Below, piece after piece: positions 10,849-21,745 of a DNA stretch of 64,000 bases. The first letter of the stretch is position 1; every line of letters begins with the position of its first letter. Below the pieces are notes generated by a model. That model was given only the letters and a program-made list of their open reading frames with translations. It searched no databases and was not told the origin of the DNA. A program made the position numbers and the translations under genes. Location: assembly GCF_026745355.1 (NCBI RefSeq), contig NC_079210.1, positions 12,396,523 through 12,460,522 of the forward strand, read 5' to 3'. The stretch comes from Beta vulgaris subsp. vulgaris (lineage: Eukaryota > Streptophyta > Magnoliopsida > Caryophyllales > Amaranthaceae).

Positions 10849-13800
10849 ATGAGCACTGGGCAGAGATTTGAGAAGACGTTTTCAAGGAAGAACAAGGAGA
10901 CAAACAAGAAGACCAACGAAGGGAAGAAATCGGAACAACAACAACAACAACAACATGTTCCTGAATCATCTTCTTCTCAACAACTGAACGGAAAACTCGA
11001 CAATCCAAGCAACAAAATCAACAACACTACTAAATCCACCGTTGCTAAACAACCCACCAATAAGAACAAAAAAACTTCTCCAACAACAACCACCAAAAAA
11101 CCCATCAACAACAACAACACAGTTAAGAAGAAGAAGAATGTGAGTGATTCTCCAAAACCAGAGCAGAAGAAAGAGAAAACTCGAGAGAAGAATGAAGAGA
11201 AAGATGAAACCCAGAAACAGAAAAGAAAAACGGAAAATGGGGGAGGAGAGATAGAGAAGAAACCAAAGACGATGAAAACGACGTCGTCGAAGAATGAAGA
11301 GAGTTCTGAGTGTGCGTTTCCCACGAATCGAATCCTTAGAATTGTGAAAAGTGAGGGTTCTTCTGATTACAAGCTTAGTGGAGAAGCTGTTTGTCTCATT
11401 AACAAAGCCACTGTACTCTCTATTTCTCTCTTCTCGCTTTAATTTAATTTTTATTTATGGTTTGAATGAATTGATTTTTCTGGATATATTTTGTTTATTA
11501 AATTTAGTCTGAGTTTTATGAATATGTCATTGTTTTTGCATTTTCTATAAGCATGCATGCTTGTAAATTGTATCTGCTGTAATTTTAGGGTTTTATGTGT
11601 ATGAGTAATTGTTTTAGGAGAAACACTTTAAACTAAATTGTTGAGTGTTTAGTGACATTCTGTGTTGCACGGAAACGATATTCGGACACCAAACTGAAAC
11701 ATGGAAACAGGTGTTTATAATGATATTCCGTCGATGAGGAAGTTTCCCTGAAGATTCTGAAGTATGAAAAACGTTTCGTGACGCGACTTTCATGAAGTTT
11801 GCGTGCAGTATAAGTGACATTATATTAGTATGGAAGGGTGTATGTTGTCATTATGAACCCTGGGAATGCTACACCTGACAGTGCTGAGAGACTACTTAGA
11901 AAGACCTATCCTTTCTCTGCTCAAAATAAGCATCTAAAAGTGCAGAAACGAAAACAAAAGATCCTCAAGTTCCATCCATTTTCGGGCTTTTCTAGCACGG
12001 AAGGGGGTGGAGTTTTCGGACTAGAAATGCTTCTGAAATGCGGGTAGGGTACTTCATGTACCAGAGTTTTAGTTGGTTCATAACTTTTAATAAATTGGTT
12101 TGAGCGTAGGTTGAAGTGAATGCTATGTGTAATCTTGCTGTATCTGGGCTGGATGATATATTTTGTTTTGATGGAGAAAAAATTATTGGGCACGAGGGGA
12201 TATGCAATGATTTGAGTAAAATCGCATTAATTTGTTTGGTTATATGTTATGACAATAGTTGTGGAACGTCAAAATTTCGCCAAGTAGAGTTCAATTAAGG
12301 GGTTAATGGAAGGTGTCCAACTGTAGTATTTTTATGTGAGAGAAGATGGTGAATGTTTAGGATCTTAGGCAGGACTGAAATTGTGTTAATTGAACTGTTG
12401 GATTACCAAGGTTGAGAGAGAGAGAGAAAGAGAGGGGAGGGGGGGGGGGGGGAGGAGGAGGGGAGAGTTATATGTTGTTGAGAAGAGCAGTAGAGCAGAT
12501 TTGAAGAAGTGATTGGTGAAGTGTTAAAGGATGGTATAATTTGAGTAAATGATCATTAATTAGTACGATATTGTATAAGCAACTCTGACAGAGACAAGCG
12601 GTTATGTGTACTTATTTTGAATCGGGGTACATAAGCGGAAGAATTTAGTGAGTATAAAACTATTATATTATATTTCTGAACTTAGGAGAATTTTTTGTAT
12701 ATGAAATCATATTAGCTGGACCTGTGTCGTCTCTTAGTATCAAGATTCGAATACATATTATCTGGCTTGTGAACCATTGATGCTTATGGAGAAAGGAAGC
12801 TTTTTTGTTTAAAGTGCAAATATATCATTATATAAATGAGCTGTATACATATTATAGATGCTGTTATATGGATGCTTTAGTGTGGGCTTTTGTTTTTCCT
12901 TCAATGTGATCTTTGTTTTCTGGAAAGGAGAGAAATAGAAGGTGATGATTGGACCTGAAAATTCAATAGAATTGCCTGCTGTTGGCTAATTTAACAATGT
13001 GACTTTAATGATATGTCATCTCTTTTAGACACTTTATGCGAGTTCTCAACATTTACACTTGACTACACGTATTTACTTCTGAGTTCTGAATTTGTGGAAT
13101 TCTTGATGCTAATTATGTGGCTTGTCATCTTATCCTTGTCAGTAGTGACTGTTCTGAGATCTCAGGCCTCTAAGTCCTCTTTTTCTCAAATGTCTGGTCT
13201 TAATCTTGCGAAAGACCTATAAAGAAGTTTGATCAAACTCGAGGTGATGATAAGAAAGAGCTGCAAGTGCTCAATTCTATTTTACCAATTCCGCTTATAC
13301 TTGCAAAAGGAAAGAGAAATCAGCAGTTGCAGACTACTCACTACACTGAAGTAATTAGAAAGAAAGAAAATCAACACTAAAAAGGGAAACATTGAGAACA
13401 GAAATTCTACTGGATTAATCTTCTGCTATTAATACTCTCTTTTGTACTTGTATAACTTTTGGATGGATGCTATCTCTCAGCATGTGAGCATGAAGTGCCT
13501 GTTCAAGCTTAATGTTTTTGGTAACAGTTGCACTTACGGCCCGTTTGGTTAGTGTTACTAAATGATGGTAATAGTAATGGTTTTTCATGTAATTTTGTGA
13601 AGACTTTCCTACATTAACATCCTTGGTAATGAAACTTGATGTCAAAACATGGGTTTTCCTTTATAAATTTTCATTACCACCCAATACCACCTTCTCAAGT
13701 GGTAATGGATGGTAATGAAATTTTGGGGAGAAAATAGGTGTTTTTGATATAAAGTAGCATTATCATGAATGTTGAGATGGGAATGCCTTCACAAGTTTGC

Positions 13801-15776
13801 ACTAGAAACCATTAGCATTACTACCATAATACCGCTAACAAAACGGGCGGTTAGGGCTCTTAATCTATGCAAGTCAACTTTTTTTAATTTTTGTGGGAAC
13901 AAAGTTAATATTTTCTCAGAATCATGGTTGTCAAGATAAAATTGTAGCTTCCTGCTTACTTATGCTTCATGTTTTTTCTAGATGCTTATTGCTGTTATCT
14001 TTGTTTTCTATATTGGTCGCAGGAAAAGTTTATTGAACTATTCTCAAAAGATGCATATGACTCTGCTGTCGAAGATCATAAGAGATTTGTTGCCTACAAG
14101 CACCTTGGTAAGACCTCTTTGCTGTGATCAGTTGTCGCTTTTGTTTGTTATTGAAGAGTAATTTGGTATTGACTTCCTCCATTTTAGATATAATTAAGAA
14201 GCTACAATATTGTAGTCAGATGTGTTTCTGCCACCAGTCGAGGATGGTTCAGATATACTTTTGAGATGCAATCTATTGAGAACCATAAGTAAGAAGCGAG
14301 TAGCATAACCAGATATCTCTTGGTCACCGGTTGAAAATATGGTTTTTGAAAGAAAGTATACTGATGGATGAGAGCCATCAATGATTTGAAATCTTTTTAA
14401 TGCCTATGCTTCCAAATTCCAATTGCTAATCCACAGGGAGCAGCTTTCAGATGTTGAGTGATCTTAGGTTGGATGTCATAACACCAAACATTGATTGTTA
14501 TGTTATACTTCACCTTCTTTCCCCATAATTAAAGCTTCTGAGGTCATATTCCAATAATATGTTCTTTTAATTTTATTTGATTTTAGCGATTGACATATTT
14601 TTTAGTGTTAAGATTTGTACTAGTCCTCATTAAGTGAATTGCTAAAATTTAATAGCACAAGGGCATACTAGATAACCAAAACTACAATAAAGAAAAGAGA
14701 AAAAAGGATATAAGAATTGAGTATCTCTAGGATATAAACATATAAAAAGTTGATAGTAGTAATCAGTGAAAATTCAGAATGTAAGAGAGTGTTTGGTTGG
14801 TAGAGTAATCAGTGAAAATTCAGAATGTAAGAGAGTGTTTGGTTGGGAGAAAAACCTTTCGATGGAGATGTTTTCCATTTTATTTTGTTTGGCTTGTGAA
14901 GGGTGGAGAATTGTTTTTAAAAAGGGTGGAAAATAGTACTCCGACTAAAAATTTTCTCCAAAGGATGGAAAATAGTTTCTCCGACTAAAAAACTTTCTCC
15001 AAAGGATGGAAAACATGTTTCTTTCTAAAGGAAGGAATGCTACATTTTCCAGCCTTTCTTTTACCTTCCTCTTCTCTTATTCCATCCATTATCTCCCCTC
15101 CTTTTTTATTTTTTCTTTTTCTCCCCAACTTTCTTTTAAGAAACCTAGCGAAGGAAACGATTTTTTTTTACCTTCGACTGAAAATGTGTTCTGCTCTACC
15201 AAACCTTAAGTACGAGTTTGTGTTTTCCTTTTGGGGGGGGGGGGGGAGGGATTTTATAAGCACTTTGCACGCATCTGGAATAACATGAACGCAGCATTTG
15301 TCATTATGCTGCTGGCATTCTTTTTGATAGCTAACACGGGCATTATAAAAATTTGATATTTGCTCCCAATGTTTTATATATTACACTTAATTTCCTAGAA
15401 TCTGCTTTTGTGTATTGCCATAGATAGTATAATGACAAGCCTTAGTGTTTATGGATATTGAGTTGCTTTAAACTTCATTACATGAAGAAGTTTTTATAGT
15501 TTGTTTTCGTCTATTTCAGCCTCAGTGGTCTGTAAGAAGAAGAGGTTCGACTTTCTTTCAGGTAATTTTAACTATCTTATTTCCACTTTTGACAACCATG
15601 GATATGAACTTTGGACTATACTTTTAATTCTATGCTTGACCACTTTATAAATTCTGTGGTACTTCTTACATTGCTGTGTTGTTGATGTTAATCCAGATTT
15701 TGTTCCTGAGAAAGTAATGGCTGAGAAGGCCTTGGCTGAAAGAAAACCTGCAGAAACTCTACCACCACTAGGCTAG
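10849..15776 (+). CDS. NF-YC10: NF-YC10/DPB3-1-like histone-fold protein (POLE4 family), 4 exons
   Basis: This encodes a nuclear histone-fold protein of the DPB3-1/NF-YC10 (POLE4-like) type. Relatives pair with an NF-YB-like partner in DNA polymerase epsilon or in stress-transcription complexes. Exons are 10849-11412, 14023-14107, 15520-15561 and 15697-15776, all with GT-AG borders, giving 771 nt and 256 residues with no break. Residues 1-155 are low-complexity, very basic and probably disordered, with a six-glutamine run and many Lys/Asn/Thr. The histone fold spans about 157-237: FPTNRILRIVK, GEAVCLINKATEKFIELF, AYDSAVEDHKRFVAYKHLAS, and CKKKRFDFLSDFVPEKVMAEKAL near the end. The ATG at 10849 is the first in frame; the upstream open codons are leader. 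Intron 1 is 2.6 kb and holds a MITE. This is single-copy sequence and lacks the indels seen in the repeats. Confidence 0.88.
12416..12470. repeat. GA-rich microsatellite with a long G run
   Basis: GAGAGAGA, then AAAGAGAGGGGAGG, then an uninterrupted run of G, in intron 1 of the NF-YC10-like gene. The length of such a run is often unreliable. Confidence 0.85.
13537..13850. mobile_element. Tourist-like MITE (PIF/Harbinger type)
   Basis: This 314-bp element lies in intron 1. The left end is CGGCCCGTTTGGTTAG and the right end is the inverse of CCGCCCGTTTTGTTAG. The inverted similarity extends about 45 bp inward through ATGGTAATAGTAATGG-like sequence. It is flanked by TTA (13534-13536 and 13851-13853), the target duplication typical of Tourist elements. 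It has no coding capacity. Confidence 0.75.
14757..14848. repeat. 46-bp tandem duplication in intron 2
   Basis: Two adjacent copies of a segment starting AGTAATCAGTGAAAATTC and ending GTGTTTGGTTGG. Just downstream (about 14920-15010) a second ~45-bp unit containing CTCCGACTAAAA is repeated. The block from about 14790 to 15210 ends in CTACCAAACC, the inverse of GGTTTGGTAG-like sequence at its start, so it may be an old hAT-like MITE. Confidence 0.55.
15231..15249. repeat. poly-G run
   Basis: A run of G with one A near its end, in intron 2 of the NF-YC10-like gene. Length is uncertain in any assembly. Confidence 0.8.
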
Positions 15777-16145
15777 CAAAGTCTTTCTGCTCAGCCAAAT
15801 TTTGTAACACATTCACTCCATATGCAGGAAGTTTTGTGTCTTTGCCGAGGGTTGGATGTATGTTATTATGATGTCAATCTAGAGAGGTCAGCTTTCAGTG
15901 CTGGCGTGTTTACATTATATCATGCTTTAAAGTTTAAACTATGGTTGGATTATGGGCTTGGTAAAGGACTATTTTATTGCAGTGTTAAGGATGTTCTGCC
16001 AGAATTCTACAGTGCATTTTTTACATATTTTGGCCGCCAAAAAAGGAAGGAAACCCAAAGGTGTATAAATATAGCTTCAGTTTTAGGGCCAAATAACCAA
16101 ATTGGTATGGAACTATCTATAAATTCATCGTTGTAGTCTTACAGC
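15777..16145 (+). other. 3' flank / probable 3' UTR of the NF-YC10-like gene
   Basis: A 104-residue open stretch (15822-16136) has no recognisable domain and begins right after the stop codon. I regard it as untranslated. Confidence 0.45.
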
Positions 16146-16149
16146 TGAT

Positions 16150-16355
16150 GAAGTCGTGCCATTAGTTGGCATTGTAACTTCCAACCTTGAGGTTGGGATC
16201 TAATTCTCACGAGGGGCATTTTAAGAGTAGGGATTTCCCTTACCTCTCCTCTTAATCTCAGAGTGTCTAGCCCGTCAACTCGAGGTGGGTTGGCATGTGC
16301 AAGGTTTTAGTTTTGTAGGCAATTTATCTTACCAATCCAAAAAAAAAAAAAGTTT
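16150..16355 (+). mobile_element. probable SINE with poly-A tail
   Basis: A sequence of about 200 bp ends in a run of 13 A at about 16339-16351. A box-B-like stretch GAGGTTGGGATCTAATTCTC lies near 16190-16210 and a weaker box-A-like TAGTTGGCA about 30 bp earlier. The body (CGAGGGGCATTTTAAGAG, GGGTTGGCATGTGCAAGG) resembles tRNA-derived SINEs of plants as I remember them. I found no flanking duplication. Confidence 0.5.
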
Positions 16356-17029
16356 TGAACAAACGAAGGTGACTTTTCTTGTTTTTTCTTTTATAATATC
16401 TAGATGGGTTATTATGACATCGGTTTGTTGATAAAATATTATTATTAGGGATCAAAACAGTTATTAATTTTTGATTGGTAGCATAAAAATTCGTGTTGGA
16501 GATCTGCAGTCCTATATTGATAATACATTATAAGCATTATTTTTTGGATGTAATTGTTACACCACAACTTAAGGTGAACAACCTAGAACAACCACTTCTT
16601 CCTTCGCTCTAGTTGCGGCAAATCTTCTCCCCATACTTTCTCTTTCCTCCCTCGTGATGGTTGTTGGTGCTATGTGCTACCGGTGTTATGATTGTTTTGT
16701 TCCCTTTGCTACTGCATTGGAGCTATTGTTGCTTCGTTCTTTCACAATTGATGTCTTTGTTGCTGCCTTTTCATTTTCTCTCTCCTATGTCGTGTCCTTG
16801 CCGCCGCAGTGCGGTGCTACTCGTCGCGAGCTTTTTTGTCGTCGGTGCTTCAACAGTTCTGTCCTTAACTAGTGCATTAGAGCTATTGTTGCTATGTTCT
16901 TCAAAGCTTTTCACACACATCAACGTCATGGAGCAGCAAAGATTAGGTGTCGTGTCACCGTGTAGAACATTAGAGGAGCTAGGCATTTGGGGGTTTTAGC
17001 TGTGGTTAGTGGAGAGAGAGAAAGGATTA
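16356..17029. other. no gene seen
   Basis: Two overlapping hydrophobic open stretches (16654-16872 and 16661-16999) are in different frames and have no motif. I do not support them as genes. Confidence 0.5.
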
Positions 17030-17099
17030 TAAAATGACATGAAATATAATGACATACAACAGTTTCATAATGACATGAAATAGATTCAAAAATGACATG
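17030..17099. repeat. degenerate ~20-bp repeat, left part, ending in target duplication ACATG
   Basis: Words such as AATGACATGAAATA recur about every 20 bp. The same type of repeat continues at 27771-28010, so the Sirevirus element inserted inside this array. The 5-bp target duplication ACATG is 17095-17099 and 27766-27770. Confidence 0.75.
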
Positions 17100-18798
17100 T
17101 GTTGTATAATATGAGCACTATAAGAGGGGGGGTGAATTATAGTGGGAGAATAAGCACTACTTTTTGCGGAATTAAAAGTAAACTTGGGAACAAACAATGG
17201 GAACACGAGAGATTTTACGAGGAAAAACTTCCTAGGCCTAGTAGGAAGAAAACAACCTCGACCACAAGGGATTTTAAACAACTTTCCACTATAATAGGCC
17301 AAACAACTCTGATTACAACCTATTACTTTTCTCTCGATTATCAACTTAAGTCACTCAACTCAAGTTCCCAACGACAGTTCCCAACAACTGACGTTTTCTC
17401 TCAAACTTCACTCGAAGTTCCTTTCTCTTTCTCTTTCTCTTTCTCTTGCTTCACTCAAAGCTTTTCTCACACTTACAAGAGTTCACTCAAACCCTTTTTC
17501 TCAAAAATACACTTTGTAAAACAATGGAAGAGTAATAAAAACTCGATTAATGTAAGTATGAATTCTCTAAAGGAAAGACACTGACACTTTAGATAACTTA
17601 GGACAAATTAACTAAGTCAGACACACATGGTGTGACTAATAAAAGTCAGACACACTTTGGTGAGACTATAAAAGTCAGACACACTTTGGTGTGACTAATA
17701 AAAGTCAGACACACTTTGGTGTGACTAATAAAAGTCAGACACAATTTTACTCAAATGAATTAGGCGCCTATTTATAGACCATTAAGACAAGACATGATTT
17801 CCACTAACTTAGACCATTATCACATGTTCTCCATGATGTTTAATTAATTAATTAAATTAAATTAATTATTTCATGTCATGTAAAGTATCCACTAATCCAC
17901 TACTTCACTTCATAGAAGCAGTAACATATTACGTGGTTTTTGCAAAACTTGGAGAATAATTAAACTTATTTAATTTAATTAAATACTTGGAGGATAATTA
18001 ACTTAAGCCACTAAATCCACTAACTACTAAACTTGTAGCAGTAAACCTTAGCGCTGTAATCTAGATTTTAGGAAATAAATAAATAAAATACTTTAGCTAG
18101 TTTTTAGGAAAAATATCTTTTTCAAAATCTTTTTATAAACCGGAAAACAGTTTTTATAAAAAAAATCCGAAACATTTTGAAAACCGGAAATAATAAATTT
18201 TCGAAAACTAAATCTTTTAAATAAAATATAAAAGATAAAATATATATTTTAAAAAGATAATATTTGAAAATCAGTTATTTTAAAATCAGAAAATCTTTTT
18301 AAAATCTTTTCCTAACAAACTTAAACTAACTTCCTAAAATAATGGATCTTAGTCAAATATCCCTAAAAACTCTAACAACTATATTGGGCACACAATTATC
18401 TTAGGCGCACAATATTAGTCACTTAGAAGTTCCTAAATTAGTTTTAAAGTCTTGTTCCCTAATTATTAAGTCTTGTTCCTAAGCCTTGTTCCTATAGTGC
18501 CAGGTCTGTTCCTTTCATGGGAACAGAACCAAGTTCCTTTGAGAATTCACCACGAACTTAATAAAGCTTTTACTCAACCTTAACAAGAAGATTAATAAAT
18601 ACCCTAATGTATTCTAATCTTCATTCCATGCTTGATTCTTCATTTCTCGAACATCTTTACTTCGATCTTGATTAATTCTCCGCTTTAATCTTCAATCAAG
18701 TATTCTCTTAGCTCGAGCATGAATTACCTTGCAACAACATAAATAAAATATACTATGTCTTTTGTGGTTAGGTCATCTTCAAAACTCAAGGGTCAACA
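17100..18798 (-). repeat. Sirevirus 3' LTR
   Basis: 1699 bp. On the minus strand it starts TGTTGACCC and ends TATACAACA. The TATA box CTATAAATAGG lies at about 17768-17778. About five tandem ~31-bp units with GTCAGACACACTTTGGTG lie at 17607-17740. A CTTTCT run is at about 17421-17450. Confidence 0.95.
17607..17740. repeat. ~31-bp tandem repeat inside the LTR
   Basis: About five units of AAGTCAGACACACTTTGG followed by TGTGACTAATA. They lie just downstream of the TATA box in transcription direction, so they fall in the R/U5 leader. The solo LTR at 4181-5754 has about two units. Confidence 0.85.
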
Positions 18799-19005
18799 AT
18801 TTCCCCTTTTTGAAGATGGCAACAAAAGGCATATACTAAAAAATACACATGATCATATAAAAATAAATTTTAACAAAGTATGTAACCAAGTTAAATTAAG
18901 TTTATAGACTTGTTATTTTATTTTGTAAAGTGAAATATGAGAACAAAATTATGACAAAAAAAAATTTACTCTGATTTGCCTTATCTTTCCCCCTTTGGCA
19001 TCTTC
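18799..19005 (-). promoter_or_regulatory. two polypurine tracts before the 3' LTR
   Basis: Directly at the LTR border the minus strand reads AAAAAGGGGAAAT (18799-18811), the primer for plus-strand DNA. A second tract, GCCAAAGGGGGAAAG, lies about 180 bp further in (about 18985-19000). Multiple polypurine tracts are a Sirevirus hallmark. Confidence 0.75.
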
Positions 19006-19300
19006 AAAAACATAGTCCACGATTTCAAAAAGATGAATATTATTCACTAAACACATCACACCACCAAACTTGTAAGAAATAAGTTGGTTAGTATAAGCAA
19101 ATAAAGCATTCAACTCTCAAAAACCGCAATCCAAGAATATTAGCCATTCATTTAGACGCACACATGCAAAAAGATCAAACTTAGAATTAAGCAAACAATA
19201 AGTTCCATTGTAGCATGATTAAAGGAGAAGGATAGAAAAGACAAATATTAAACAAAGTTCATGTTCCCACACAAATAAAAACAAGCTAAACGAGAAAAGT

Positions 19301-21211
19301 TTATGATTTAGGAGAGGGAGGTTGTTCTACTTCTTCCACCACATCATGAAGCTTTGCCATCACTTCTTGATGATTTTCGGCCAATGTATCATTTCCCTTG
19401 AGCACAATGTCTTCCAACTTCAACAATCTAGAGTTCATAGCTTGAATGGAGGAAGAAAGTTCACCAAGCCGAGCCATAATTTCTTGTTGTCCATCCAAGG
19501 CTTTGTCAACTTTGCTCATAACCCCTTTTACCAACCCATTTAAATCCTTAGCTTCCGTAGCAAACTCCATCATTGCTTCCGAATGACCCATAACCAAGGA
19601 AAACAAAGAATCCAACCTTCTAGCATGAGCTAGAGTATATGTAGAACCAATGGTAGGATTTTGAGAAGACGAGGGAGTTGAGAAGGATTGGGGTTGCGGT
19701 TTGTTCCTTAGGTTTGGGAACAGCGTTGTTCCTCTAGAATGGGAACACCATGTTTTCTTAGCTTTAGGAACAGAACAGGAGGGTTTTGAGGTAGAGGGAG
19801 GGATGGATCATCTTGTGGTGCTAGGTAGAGGGTGAGGCAGATTTTTGTGGAGATGGAGGAAAAGGAGGATTGGTTTCCATGGGAACAGGAGTCGGTTCCC
19901 TAGAAGGAGGTAGGTTAGATTCATAATCTTCCCTATCAATCACCTTTACTTCATCTTCCTCACAACTTTCTTCGGCATCAAGAAAGGAAAATTAAGCACT
20001 TTCATTTTTGAACCCTTTGACTAGCTCTAGTGCTTTTCACAACCGGTTTCACCACCTCATCAACCACCTTCTTCCCTTTCTTCTTAGCTTCTTCTTTTTC
20101 TTTTTCAATTTTCTTTTCTTTTTGATTTTTCTTTTCTTTTTCTTTTTCGCCTTTTCATTTTCTTCTCTTCAACTTCTTTTTTTCTTCTTCTTCTTCTTCT
20201 CCACATTCATCATCCATCATCATCATCAAGATTAGCACGTCCCTTAATAACTTCTCCATTCACAACACAAACATTTAAGTTATTCAAGGCACGCACATTC
20301 AACATATTTCCCTGATACCCAATGGACTGAGTTCCCGAAATTTTCACTTTAAACTTAAGTAGAATTTCGGTTATTAAGCTCCATATCCAACAACAAATCC
20401 ATTTTCAATGCAATGACTCAAATGTTGAATCATTAAAGAGGGAAAGTTTATGTGTTTGTGAGAGGCTAAACAATGAATGTAAATTAAATCCAACATGCTA
20501 ACTTGAGCACGTTTGGAAAGACGAGGCAATAAAGCTTTCTTGAGGATGTGAAACAAAATTTTGTGATAAGGGGAAAGAAGATTATGATCAAGAAATGTTT
20601 TTCCCTTTTGACCACCATACTTAACAATCAATTGATCAAAAGAAATGTCCGAAAATGGATATGAACCACGTTGTTTCTTGAAATAAACATCTGTTCCTCT
20701 CACGGGAACACCAAGCAATTTACCCAAAATTTTAGCATTAAAATCTATTTGAGTTCCTTTCACCAAGGTGGAACAATTTCCTTCTTCATCCATGGAAAAG
20801 TTTTCACAAAATTCGTCCATCAATTTAGGAATCAAACTATTTCCATAACATTTCACAAAAAGATTTTCCCAACCTTGAAACTTAATCATATTAAGCAATT
20901 GACGAAAGTTTACTCTTTTGCACCAAGAAACATCAATAAAAAGTCCATGCACATACCTAGTTGCCGTGGAATTTTTTCGAACAACCGAGTTGTTCCTCTC
21001 TCGGGAACATCTGATTCCCCCTCACAGTTGCATGAGCTTCTTCAACCTCCATTTCAACCGATTCTTCTTTTTTCTTCCTTTTCCTTAGAATTCTTGATGA
21101 AGAATTGGGAGAAATATCCATGGGTGTTGGTGATTCAATTTTAGAGGATGAAGGAGAGGGTTTTTCGGCTTTGTGGGAGGAGAGAGAGTGAGAAGTGTTT
21201 TTGGTAGTCAT
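19301..21211 (-). pseudogene. extra (env-like / plant transposon protein) ORF of the Sirevirus
   Basis: Three open stretches on the element's coding strand lie between pol and the 3' LTR. The N-terminal part (21211-20957) is Ser/Pro-rich with RILRKRKKK. The middle (20952-20374) is a globular domain, ENLFVKCYGNSLIPKLMDEF ... GTQIDFNAKILGKLLGVPVRG, resembling the 'putative plant transposon protein' domain seen in such ORFs (family from memory). A very Lys/Glu-rich linker (about 20370-19950) follows. The C-terminal part (19615-19301) is a predicted coiled coil with regular Leu/Met spacing. In Sireviruses this position holds the so-called envelope-like ORF. I see no signal peptide or membrane segment, so an envelope role is not supported. 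Breaks at about 20955 and in the linker prevent one continuous frame. Confidence 0.65.
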
Positions 21212-21745
21212 GTTTTGTGGAGATATTCGGTTTTATGAGAAGGAAGGAAAAAAATTTGTTTTGTTTAAGGAAAGAATAATATAAACCGTGTATTTACACG
21301 TTTATGAAAAAAAAATCTTCTATCTAAATTAAAAAAATATCTTCAACTAATTTAAGAGATATAAGGAAAATATCAGATTTTTAGGAAATAAAATCTGAAC
21401 AGAATATTTTTTGGTTTTTCGAATTTTGAAAAGAAAAAATCTAAATCTAATACGCTGGGAATTGGAACAGCGTTTGGGAACAATGAATGGAAACAATGAA
21501 ATTTTGCTACTTTGGAACTCCATTAATTCTTTTAATCCTTTGTCATCACTTAAGGCATAGAATTGTCTATGAACAATAAGGGGAATATTATTGGACATTG
21601 GTGAGCAGTTTTCAGACATTTTTACTTATACATATGAAATAATCATATAAGAATTGTGATGTATTTAAGCAAATAAAAACATCAAAATGCACATCCAGAC
21701 ATAATGCCAAAGAATTAACACAAAGGGGAATATGTAGCAATCATT

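Noticed and set aside
10977..11324. 115-residue hydrophobic minus-strand frame
   Set aside because: It is antisense to the Lys/Asn/Gln-rich exon 1 of the NF-YC10-like gene, which has full splice and family support.
15822..16136. 104-residue frame after the NF-YC10-like stop codon
   Set aside because: No motif, no splice support, and its position fits a 3' UTR.
17099..17584. 161-residue frame within the Sirevirus 3' LTR
   Set aside because: It runs antisense to the element over LTR sequence, has no motif, and its equivalent in the other LTR is broken.
20008..20235. Plus-strand frame rich in Phe
   Set aside because: It is the antisense of the Lys/Glu-rich linker of the Sirevirus extra ORF.
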